This document shows positions 25,236-35,687 of a DNA stretch of 64,000 nt, piece after piece. The DNA lies in contig NC_088655.1 in the NCBI RefSeq assembly GCF_964019385.1, positions 13,690,731 through 13,754,730 on the forward strand, given 5' to 3'. How positions within the stretch are numbered: position 1 is the first letter of the stretch; every line of letters begins with the position of its first letter. A model generated the notes under the pieces. That model was not told the origin of the DNA. It saw only the letters and a program-made list of their open reading frames with translations, and did no database searches. The position numbers were made by a program, and so were the translations under genes. The stretch comes from Sycon ciliatum (taxonomy: Eukaryota > Porifera > Calcarea > Leucosolenida > Sycettidae).

Positions 25236-28197
25236 TGTACATAAATGTTCATGAATGTACATCGATTTACATGAATGTACGCGAATGTACATGAATGTAC
25301 ATGAATGTACATGAATGTACATGAATGTACATGAATGTACATGAATGTACATGAATGTACATGAATGTACATGAATGTACATTCATGTACATTCATGTAC
25401 ATTCATGTACATGAATGTACATGAATGTACATTCATGTACATGAATGTACATGAATGTACATGAATGTACATGAATGTACATGAATGTACATGAATGTAC
25501 ATGAATGTACATGAATGTACATGAATGTACATGAATGTACATGAATGTACATGAATGCACATGAATGTACATGAATGTACATGAATGTACATGAATGTAC
25601 ATGAATGTACATGAATGTACATGAATGTACATGAATGTACATGAATGTACATGAATGTACATGAATGTACATGAATGTACATGAATGTACATGAATGTAC
25701 ATGAATGTACATGAATGTACATGAATGTACATGAATGTACATGAATGTACATGAATGTACATGAATGTACATGAATGTACATGAATGTACATGAATGTAC
25801 ATGAATGTACATGAATGTACATGAATGTACATGAATGTACATGAATGTACATAAATGTACATGAATGTACATGAATGTACATGAATGTACATGAATGTAC
25901 ATGAATGTACATTCATGTACATTCATGTACATGAATGTACATTCATGAATGTACATTCATGTACATTCATGTACATGAATGTACATGAATGTACATGAAT
26001 GTACATGAATGTACATGAATGTACATGAATGTACATGAATGTACATGAATGTACATGAATGTACATGAATGTACATGAATGTACATGAATGTACATGAAT
26101 GTACATGAATGTACATGAATGTACATGAATGTACATGAATGTACATTCATTCATGTACATGAATGTACATGAATGTACATGAATGTACATGAATGTACAT
26201 GAATGTACATGAATGTACATGAATGTACATGAATGTACATGAATGTACATGAATGTACATGAATGTACATGAATGTACATGAATGTGCATGAATGTACAT
26301 GAATGTACATGAATGTACATGAATGTACATGAATGTACATGAATGTACATGAATGTACATGAATGTACATGAATGTACATGAATGTACATGAATGTACAT
26401 GAATGTACATGAATGTACATGAATGTACATGAATGTACATGAATGTACATGAATGTACATGAATGTACATGAATGTACATGAATGTACATGAATGTACAT
26501 GAATGTACATGAATGTACATGAATGTACATGAATGTACATGAATGTACATGAATGTACATGAATGTACATGAATGTACATGAATGTACATGAATGTACAT
26601 GAATGTACATGAATGTACATGAATGTACATGAATGTACATGAATGTACATGAATGTACATGAATGTACATGAATGTACATGAATGTACATGAATGTACAT
26701 GAATGTACATGAATGTACATGAATGTACATGAATGTACATGAATGTACATGAATGTACATGAATGTACATGAATGTACATGAATGTACATGAATGTACAT
26801 GAATGTACATGAATGAACATGAATGTACATGAATGTACATGAATGTACATGAATGTACATGAATGTACATGAATGTACATGAATGTACATGAATGTACAT
26901 GAATGTTCATGAATGTACATGAATGTACATGAATGTACATGAATGTACATGAATGTACATGAATGTACATGAATGTACATGAATGTACATGAATGTACAT
27001 GAATGTACATGAATGTACATGAATGTACATGAATGTACATGAATGTACATGAATGTACATGAATGTACATGAATGTACATGAATGTACATGAATGTACAT
27101 GAATGTACATGAATGTACATGAATGTACATGAATGTACATGAATGTACATGAATGTACATGAATGTACATGAATGTACATGAATGTACATGAATGTACAT
27201 GAATGTACATGAATGTACATGAATGTACATGAATGTACATGAATGTACATGAATGTACATGAATGTACATGAATGTACATGAATGTACATGAATGTACAT
27301 GAATGTACATGAATGCACATGAATGTACATGAATGTAAATGAATGTACATGAATGTACATGAATGTACATGAATGTACATGAATGTACATGAATGTACAT
27401 GAATGTACATGAATGTACATGAATGTACATGAATGTACATGAATGTACATGAATGTACATGAATGTACATGAATGTACATGAATGTACATGAATGTACAT
27501 GAATGTACATGAATGTACATGAATGTACATGAATGTACATGAATGTACATGAATGTACATGAATGTACATGAATGTACATGAATGTACATGAATGTACAT
27601 GAATGTACATGAATGTACATGAATGTACATGAATGTACATGAATGTACATGAATGTACATGAATGTACATGAATGTACATGAATGTACATGAATGTACAT
27701 GAATGTACATGAATGTACATGAATGTACATGAATGTACATGAATGTACATGAATGCACATGAATGTACATGAATGTAAATGAATGTACATGAATGTACAT
27801 GAATGTACATGAATGTACATGAATGTACATGAATGTACATGAATGTACATGAATGTACATGAATGTACATGAATGTACATGAATGTACATGAATGTACAT
27901 GAATGTACATGAATGTACATGAATGTACATGAATGTACATGAATGTACATGAATGTACATGAATGTACATGAATGTACATGAATGAACTAAATATACATG
28001 AATGTACATGAATGTACATGAATGTACATGAATGTACATGAATGTACACGAATGTACATGAATGTACATGAATGTACATGTGTATGAATGTACATGAATG
28101 TACATGAAAGTACATGGATGTAAATATTCGTACATGGTTGTATATGAATGTAAATGGATGTACATAAATGTACATGAACGTACATGAATGTACATTC
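25236..28197 (+). repeat. AT-rich decamer array CATGAATGTA, forward polarity
   Basis: Nearly 300 tandem copies of a 10-mer (CATGAATGTA in this phase), very homogeneous in the centre and degenerate at both ends. Polarity is set only by the central GA or TC of ACATGAATGT/ACATTCATGT. Local flips to TC occur at about 25381-25410, 25431, 25911-25965 and 26145-26155. A variant pair (GAATGCACAT, then GAATGTAAAT 20 bp later) recurs exactly 440 bp apart at 27311/27331 and 27751/27771, marking block duplication. Minus-strand frames reading MYIHVHSCTF stay open for up to 682 codons because the unit has no stop on that strand; they are not credible genes. Confidence 0.96.
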
Positions 28198-28308
28198 ATG
28201 AAAAAAAAATGCATTGATGAAAAAATGAATTTACATGAATGAAGAAATGAATGTACAAATATAAAGAAAATATTGTATATGAATGAGGAAATGTTCGCAG
28301 AAATAAAC
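28198..28308. other. Spacer at the polarity switch of the AT decamer array
   Basis: About 110 bp of A-rich, mostly non-decamer sequence, beginning with a run of nine A and containing scattered TGAATG and AATGTAC remnants. Decamers left of it read ACATGAATGT and those right of it read ACATTCATGT, so it is the centre of a large inverted arrangement. No gene is visible. Confidence 0.7.
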
Positions 28309-29070
28309 ATGTACATTCATGTCCATACATGTACATTCATGTCCATTCATGTTCATTCATGTCCATTCATGTTCATTCATGTACATTCATGTACATTCAT
28401 GTTCATTCATGAACATTCATGTACATTCATATACATTCATGTACATTCACGTACATTCATGTACATTCACGTACATCCATGTACATTCATGAACATTCAT
28501 GTACATTCATGTACATTCATGTACATTCATGTTCATTCATGTACATTCATGTACATTCATGTACATTCCGGTCATGTACATTCATGTACATTCATGTACA
28601 TTCATGTACATTCATGTACATTCATGTACATTCATGTACATTCATGTACATTCATTTACATTCATGTACATTCATTTACATTCATGTACATTCATGTACA
28701 TTCATGTGCATTCATGTACATTCATGTACATTCATGTACATTCATGTACATTCATGTACATTCATGTACATTCATGTACATTCATGTACATTCATGTACA
28801 TTCATGTACATTCATGTACATTCATGTACATTCTTGTACATTCATGTACATTCATAAACATTCATGTACATTCATGTACATTCATGTACATTCATGTACA
28901 TTCATGTACATTCATGTACATTCATGTACATTCATGTACATTCATGTACATTCATGTACATTCATGTACATTCATGTACATTCATGTACATTCATGTACA
29001 TTCATGTACATTCATGTACATTCATGTACATTCATGTACATTCATGTAAATTCATGTACATTCATGAACA
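28309..29070 (-). repeat. AT-rich decamer array, inverted polarity, part 1
   Basis: Tandem TACATTCATG units, the reverse complement of the 25.2-28.2 kb array. The left edge is degenerate (GTCCATTCATGTTCATTCATG) and the centre homogeneous. One irregular unit at about 28568 (ACATTCCGGTCATG) contains the CCGG string typical of the 123-bp unit. Variants TTTACA and TGTGCA near 28655-28710 are complements of the TAAAT and GCACAT variants of the forward array, suggesting the two arms share ancestry. Confidence 0.93.
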
Positions 29071-29173
29071 TTCCGGAAAAGTCCGGAAAGTCCGGACAAA
29101 TACGGAAAAGCTCCGAAAAGGCCTGCAGAGGCCCGCAGAGGCACCCCAGAGAACCGTAGTGTCCCGTAGAGGC
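29071..29173 (+). repeat. Single 123-bp-unit fragment embedded in AT decamers
   Basis: About 103 bp of the GC-rich 123-bp unit (TTCCGGAAAAGTCCGG through GTGTCCCGTAGAGGCC) lies between AT decamers. Its left junction (TTCATGAACATTCCGG) and its private variant GGACAAATACGG match the start of the array at 29564 with an offset of 493 bp. It is thus a duplicated copy of that junction, not an independent insertion. Confidence 0.88.
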
Positions 29174-29563
29174 CGAATGTACATTCATGTCCATTCATGT
29201 ACATTCATGTCCATTCATGTACATTCATGTCCATTCATGTACATTCATGTCCATTCATGTACATTCATGTACATTCATGTACATTCATGTTGATTCATGT
29301 ACATTCATGTACATTCATGTACATTCATGTACATTCATGTACATTCATGTACATTCATGTACATTCATGTACATTCATGTACATTCATGTACATTCATGT
29401 ACATTCATGTACATTCATGTACATTCATGTACATTCATGTACATTCATGTACATTCATGTACATTCATGTACATTCATGTACATTCATGTACATTCATGT
29501 ACATTCATGTACATTCATGTACATTCATGTACATTCATGTAAATTCATGTACATTCATGAACA
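29174..29563 (-). repeat. AT-rich decamer array, inverted polarity, part 2
   Basis: Tandem ACATTCATGT units. The left portion alternates ACATTCATGT with CCATTCATGT; the right portion is homogeneous until AAATTCATGTACATTCATGA, the same terminal sequence that precedes 29071. Confidence 0.93.
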
Positions 29564-31414
29564 TTCCGGAAAAGTCCGGAAAGTCCGGACAAATACGGAA
29601 AAGCTCCGAAAAGGCCTGCAGAGGCCCGCAGAGGCACCCCAGAGAACCGTAGTGTCCCGTAGAGGCCCCCAGAGGCCGCGACAAAAATCCGGAAAAGTCC
29701 GGAAAGTCCGGAAAAGTCCGGAAAGGCTCCGAAAAGGCCTGCAGAGGCCCGCAGAGGCACCCCAGAGAACCGTAGTGTCCCGAAGAGGCCCCCAGAGGCC
29801 CCGACAAAATTCCGGAAAAGTCCGGAAAGTCCGGAAAAGTCCGGAAAGGCTCCGAAAAGGCCTGCAGAGGCCCGCAGAGGCACCCCAGAGAACCGTAGTG
29901 TCCCGTAGAGGCCCCCAGAGGCCCCGACAAAATTCCGGAAAAGTCCGGAAAGTCCGGAAAAGTCCGGAAAAGCTCCGAAAAGGCCTGCAGAGGCCCGCAG
30001 AGGCACCCCAGAGAACCGTAGTGTCCCGTAGAGGCCCCCAGAGGCCCCGACAAAATTCCGGAAAAGTCCGGAAAGTCCGGAAAAGTCCGGAAAGGCTCCG
30101 AAAAGGCCTGCAGAGGCCCGCAGAGGCACCCCAGAGAACCGTAGTGTCCCGTAGAGGCCCCCAGAGGCCCCGACAAAATTCCGGAAAAGTCCGGAAAGTC
30201 CGGAAAAGTCCGGAAAGGCTCCGAAAAGGCCTGCAGAGGCCCGCAGAGGCACCCCAGAGAACCGTAGTGTCCCGTAGAGGCCCCCAGAGGCCCCGACAAA
30301 ATTCCGGAAAAGTCCGGAAAGTCCGGAAAAGTCCGGAAAGGCTCCGAAAAGGCCTGCAGAGGCCCGCAGAGGCACCCCAGAGAACCGTAGTGTCCCGTAG
30401 AGGCCCCCAGAGGCCCCGACAAAATTCCGGAAAAGTCCGGAAAGTCCGGAAAAGTCCGGAAAGGCTCCGAAAAGGCCTGCAGAGGCCCGCAGAGGCACTC
30501 CAGAGAACCGTAGTGTCCCGTAGAGGCCCCCAGAGGCCCCGACAAAATTCCGGAAAAGTCCGGAAAGTCCGGAAAAGTCCGGAAAGGCTCCGAAAAGGCC
30601 TGCAGAGGCCCGCAGAGGCACCCCAGAGAACCGTAGTGTCCCGTAGAGGCCCCCAGAGGCCCCGACAAAATTCCGGAAAAGTCCGGAAAGTCCGGAAAAG
30701 CCCGGAAAAGCTCCGATAAGGCCTGCAGAGGCCCGCAGAGGCACCCCAGAGAACCGTAGTGTCCCGTAGAGGCCCCCAGAGGCCCCGACAAAATTCCGGA
30801 AAAGTCCGGAAAGGCCGGCAAAAGTCCGGAAGAGCTCCGAAAAGGCCTGCAGAGGCCCGCAGAGGCACCCCAGAGAACCGTAGTGTCCCGTAGAGGCCCC
30901 CACAGGCCCCGACAAAATTCCGGAAAAGTCCGGAAAGTCCGGAAAAGTCCGGAAAGGCTCCGAAAAGGCCTGCAGAGGCCCGCAGAGGCACCCCAGAGAA
31001 CCGTAGTGTCCCGTAGAGGCCCCCAGAGGCCCCGACAAAATTCCGGAAAAGTCCGGAAAGTCCGGAAAGTCCGGAAAGGCTCCGAAAAGGCCTGCAGAGG
31101 CCCGCAGAGGCACCCCAGAGAACCGTAGTGTCCCGTAGAGGCCCCCACAGGCCCCGACAAAATTCCGGAAAAGTCCGGAAAGTCCGGAAAAGTCCGGAAA
31201 GGCTCCGAAAAGGCCTGCAGAGGCCCGCAGAGGCACCCCAGAGAACCGTAGTGTCCCGTAGAGGCCCCCAGAGGCCCCGACAAAATTCCGGAAAAGTCCG
31301 GAAAGTCCGGAAAAGTCCGGAAAGGCTCCGAAAAGGCCTGCAGAGGCCCGCAGAGGCACCCCAGAGAACCGTAGTGTCCCGTAGAGGCCCCCAGAGGCCC
31401 CGACAAAATTCCGG
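29564..31414 (+). repeat. 123-bp higher-order repeat, array 2 (15 units)
   Basis: Fifteen units, marked by GAGAACCGTAGTGTCCC at about 29642, 29765, 29888 and onward to 31356. They have the same orientation and nearly the same sequence as the six units at 24.04-24.76 kb, although an AT-decamer region of over 4 kb separates them. Private variants mark single units: GAGGCACTCC near 30495, CCCCACAGGCCCC near 30900 and 31142, and a shortened CCGGAAAGT run near 31060. Minus-strand frames of over 600 codons are repeat by-products. Confidence 0.95.
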
Positions 31415-34400
31415 CGGGCCTTTGCGGGCCTTAGAAGAGCCTTTGGTGACTTTTGCGGGCCTCTGCGGGCATCTGCCGGCCTTTGCGGGCCTTTGCATGG
31501 CTTCTGCAGGCCTCTGCGCACCTCTGCGGGCCTTTGCGAAGCCTTTCCGGACTTTTGCGGGCCTTTGCGGGGCTCTGTGGGCCTCTGCGGGCCTTTGTGG
31601 GGCCTCTGCTGGCCTCCGCGGGCCTTTGTGGGCCTTTGCGGGGCTTGTGCGGGCCTCCCGGGCTTTTCGGGAGCCTTTCCGGACTTTTGCGGGCCTCTGC
31701 GGGCCTCAGCGGGCCTCTGCGGGCCTTTGCGGACCGTGTCCGGACTTTTGCGGGCCTCTGGGGCATCTGTGCGCCTTTGCGGGCCTTTGCGGGTACTCTA
31801 CGGGCCTTTTCCGGACTTTTGTGGGCCAGTGGGCGCCTCTGCGGGGCTCTCCGGGCCTCTGGGGGCCTTCGTTGAGCCTCTACGGGGCTCTGCGGGCCTC
31901 TCCGGACCTCTGCGGATCTCTGCGGGGCCTCTGCGGGCCTCTCCGGACCTCTGCGGATCTCTGCGGGGCCTCTGCGGGCCTCTACGGAGGGTCTGCGGGC
32001 CTCTTCGGGCCGCTGCGGTTCTCGTTGAGCCTCTACGGGTCTCTCCGGGCCTCTGCGGGCCTTGGTGCGGCCTCTGCGGGCCTCCGCGGGCCTTTGCGGA
32101 CTTTTGCGGACCTTTGCGGAGCCTTTCCGGACTTTTCCGGGCCTCTGCGGGCCGTTGCTGAGCCTTTCGGGGCCTTTGTCGGGTCTCTAAAGACCTCTGC
32201 GGGGCCTCTGCGGGCCTCTGTGGGCCTGTGCGGGCCTAAGCGAGCATTTGCGGGCCTCCGCGGGCCTGCGCGGGACTCTGCCGGTCTGTGCGGAACCTCT
32301 GCGGGCTCTCGCGAGCATTTGCGGGCCTCTTCGAGCCTCTGCGGGCCTCTGCGGGCCTTTGCGAGGCCTATGCGGGCCTTTGCGGGCCTTTGGGGGGCTT
32401 CTGCGGGCCTTTGCGGAGTCTTTCCGGACTATTGCGGGCCTCTGCGGAGCTCTGCGGGCCTTCCCGGGCCTTTCTGGGGCCTCTGCGGGCCTCTTCAGGG
32501 CTCTGCGGGCCTCTCCGGACCTCTGCGGATCTCTGCGGGGCCTCTGCGGGCCTCTACGGAGGGTCTGCGGGCCTCTTCGGGCCGCTGCGGTTCTCTGGGG
32601 ACATCTACGGGGCTCTGCGGCCCTCTGCGGGCCTCCGCGGGCCTTTGCGAGGCCTTTGCGGGGCCACTGCGGGCCTTCCCGGGCCTTTACGGGGCCTCGG
32701 CGGGCCTCTGCGGGCCTCTGCGGCACTTCGCGGAGCCTTTCCGGACTTTTGTGGGCCTCTGCGCGGCTCTGCGGGCCTCTGCGGTCCTTTGCGGGTAATT
32801 GCGGGCCTTTGCGGAGCCTTCCGAACTTTTGCGGGCCTCTTCGGCCCTCTGCGGGCCTTCGCGGGGCTTCTGCGGGCCTCTTCGGGCCTTCGCGGAGCTT
32901 CTGCGGGCACCCGCTGGCATCTGTGGGCCTCTGCGGAGCCTTTCTGGACTTTCCCGGGCCTCTCCGGGCCTCTGCGGGCCTTTGCAGAGCCTTTCCGGAC
33001 CTTTGCGGGGCTCTGTGGACCTTTGCGGACCTCTGCGGGCCTCTGCGGACCTCTGCGGGGCATCTGCGGGCCTCTGAAGAGCCTTTCCGGACTTTTGCGG
33101 GCCTCTGAGCGGCTCTGCGGGCCTTTGCGGGCCTTTGCGGGGCCTCTGCGGGCCTTTGCGGAGCCTTTGGCGGGCCTCTGCGGGCCTTCGCGGAGCCTTT
33201 CCGGACTTTTCGGGCCTCTGCGCGGCTCTGCGGGCCTCTGCGGGCTTTTGCGGGCCTTTGCGGTGCCTTTGCGGGCCTCTGCGGACCTCTGCGGGCCTTT
33301 GCGGAGCCTTCCCGGACCTTTGCGGGGCTCTGCGGACCTTTACGGGACTTTGCGGTGCCTATGTGGGCTACCGCGGGCCTTTGCGGGGCTTCTACGGGCC
33401 TTTGCGGAGTCTTTCCGGACTTTTGTGGGCCTCTGCGGGCCTCTGCGGGGCTCTGCGGGCCTCTGCGGGCAACTGCTGACCTCTGCGGACCTCTGCGGGG
33501 CCTCTGCGGGCCTCTGCGGGCCTCTGCGAGCCTTTGCGGGGCCTCTGCGGGCCTTTGCGGGGCTTCTGCGGGCCTCTGCGGGCCTTTGCGGGCCTTCGCG
33601 GGCCTTTGTGGGCCTCCGCGGAGCCTTTCGGAACTTTGGGGGCTTCTGCGGGCCTCTGCGGGTCTGTGCGGGCCCCCGCGGGCCTCTGCGGGCCTTTGTG
33701 GGGCCTCTGCGAGCCTCTGCGGGCCTTTGCGGGGCTTCTGCGGGCCTCTTCTGAACTTTGCGGGCGTTTGCGGAGCCTTTCCGGACTTTTGCGGGCCTCT
33801 GCGGGGCTCTGCGGCCCTCTGCGGGCTTCTGCGGGCCTTTGCGGGCCTTTGCGGAGCCTTCCCGACTTTGGAAGGTCTCTGCGGGCCTTCGAGGCCTCTG
33901 CGGGCCACTGCGGGCCTCTGCGAACCTCTGCGGACCTCAGCGGGGCCTCTGCGGGCCTTTGCGGGCCTGTCCGGGCCTCTGCGGGCCTCCACGGGCCTTT
34001 GCGAACCTTTGCGGGGCTTCTCCAGGCCTCTGCGGGGCTTCTCCGGGCCTCTGCAGGCCTTTGCGAAGCCTACCGGACTTTTGCGGGCCTTTGCGGCGCG
34101 TCTGCGGGCCTCTTTGGGCCTCTGCGGGCCTTTTTGGGGCCTCTGCGGGCCTTTGCGGGGCTTCTGCGGGCCTCTGTGGGTATTTCCGGAGCCTTTCCGG
34201 ACTTTTGCGGGCCTCTCCGGGCCTCTGCGGGGCTCTGCGGGACTCTGCGTACTCTGCGTGACTCTGTGTGGGCCTCTGCGGGCCTTGGCGGGCCTTTCGG
34301 GGCTTCTGCGGGCCTCTGCGGGCCTTTGCGCGGAGCCTTCCCGGGCTTTTGCGGGCGTCTTCGGAGCTCTGCGGGCCTCTGCGGGCCTCTGCGGGCCTCT

Positions 34401-34494
34401 GCGGGCCTCTGCGGACCTCTGCGGACCTCTGCGGAGGCCTCTGCGGGCCTCTGCGGGCCTCTGCGGGCCTCTGCGGATGTGTGCGGAGCCTCTG
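31415..34494 (-). repeat. GC-rich decamer minisatellite, array 3 (inverted)
   Basis: At ATTCCGG/CGGGCC the 123-bp array stops within a unit. The decamers then appear as GGGCCTCTGC, the reverse complement of arrays 1 and 2. The same variant set is present in complement (GGACTTTTGCGGGCC, GAGCCTTTCCGG). Plus-strand frames up to 556 codons read GLCGPLRASA and minus-strand frames up to 601 codons read RRGPQRPAEA, mirroring arrays 1 and 2. No gene is supported. Confidence 0.94.
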
Positions 34495-34495
34495 C

Positions 34496-35230
34496 TGTGC
34501 TCTGTATGTTACTTTCCAGAAAAATTCGGCCACAGATTGCCACAGATTGCCCCCACACGGACTCCCTGTTCTCTCCATGATTTTCAACGAACTCCAGATA
34601 ATTATCACGACCCACACGAATTCGCTGTGCTCTTCATGTTTTTCAGGGATAATACTATTACAGATAGCGCTCCACACGGATTCACTTTGTTCTTGATGTT
34701 CTTTTTCATGGAAATCGGGCCACAGATGGACCCCACACGGATTTGCTGTGGTCTCCATGATTCTCAAGGAATTCACAGATAGCGCTTCACACGGATTCTC
34801 TGTACTTTGTGTGTTCCTTTTCAGGAAAATCGGTCCGCTGATGCCCCACACGGATTCGCTGTGCTCTTCATGATTTTCAACGAGACTCACAGATTGCGCC
34901 CCACACGGATTTGATGTGCTCTTCATGTTTTTTCTGGGATAATCACAGATAGCGCCACACACGGATTCTCTGCGCTCGACATATTCTCTTTGTGGGAAAT
35001 CAGGCCACAGATTGACCCCACACGAATTTGTTGTGACCTCCATGACTATCAAGTAAATTCACAGATAGCGCCCCACACGGATTCTCTGTGCTTTGTATGT
35101 TCCTTTTCAGAAAAATCGGGTCACAGATGCCCCACACGGATTCGCTGTGCTCTTCATGATTTTCAAGGAAATTCACAGAATGATAACGCCCCACACGGAT
35201 TCGCTGTGCTCTGCAGATTCTTTCACAGAT
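34496..35230. repeat. 60-bp minisatellite, first block
   Basis: Begins directly after the inverted GC decamers. The unit is about 60 bp (56-62) and starts CACACGGATT; typical halves are CGCTGTGCTCTTCATGATTT and TCAACGAAACTCACAGATTG. Successive units belong to distinct variants (for example a TTCCTTTTCAGGAAAATCGG type and a GATTTTCAACGAAA type) that recur in fixed order, so the array is higher-order. Sixty is divisible by three, so frames with a 20-residue period stay open over several units; these are not called as genes. Confidence 0.93.
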
Positions 35231-35687
35231 CACCGCCTAATTGACTGACTTCTCCAAATCCACAAATTTACACAAAGTGGCAAGCCAGCCCTCGTCCTAC
35301 ATGAAAAACACGTGCATACCCAATGCATTCACGCCATTCGATCGATTTTCTACTGTGGTACCCCGCGGACACACCAGCCGTGCTCCAGATTCAGAACTTG
35401 TTCAGGCCCTCTCATAGGTAGCACAGCACTGCACACCGCATCATCTATCGACCCTTCGAAAATTCTTAGACAACTTTTCACCTGTCCAAGACATGCCACG
35501 GTCTTCATAGGAGTTATTAGAGGCTGTCTAATTTTTCGTTTTATCTATCCCACAGAGAAACGGCAATGAAATATGCTGTGCAGCAGGTTACCGTCTCCTT
35601 TCCTTGTTTACACCATAGGGAGTTTGAGGTTTTCCTGGACTTTGACGGAAAACCGTCAGCTGCACGCCACGAAATGGATTGTTGCTG
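35231..35687. repeat. Higher-order-unit spacer, copy A (25-bp deletion)
   Basis: About 457 bp unrelated to the 60-mer, running from CGCCTAATTGACTGAC to GATTGTTGCTGAAATTC. Four more copies lie at about 41.65, 48.02, 54.21 and 61.69 kb. This copy lacks 25 bp (AACTCTGTCGGGGTGCGAAC plus CCCAC) that the others have between two CAC triplets, a typical slippage deletion. It contains an 85-codon frame (35312-35569) present in all copies; with such similar copies, persistence is not evidence for coding. Confidence 0.85.

Noticed and set aside
26147-28195. 682-codon minus-strand frame in the AT decamer array
   Set aside because: Pure MYIHVHSCTF repeat; any phase of the decamer stays open on that strand.
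25236-29563. Telomeric repeat
   Set aside because: The unit is a 10-mer with an internal palindrome and no strand G-bias. It is internal to the window and reverses polarity.
29535-31521. Three overlapping minus-strand frames of over 600 codons in the 123-bp array
   Set aside because: The unit length is divisible by three and stop-free in several frames. All three phases are open at once, which real genes would not show.
35312-35569. 85-codon frame beginning MHTQCIHAIRS, present in all five spacers
   Set aside because: The copies are nearly identical DNA, so an open frame persists passively. There is no recognisable domain and no evidence of codon-level selection.
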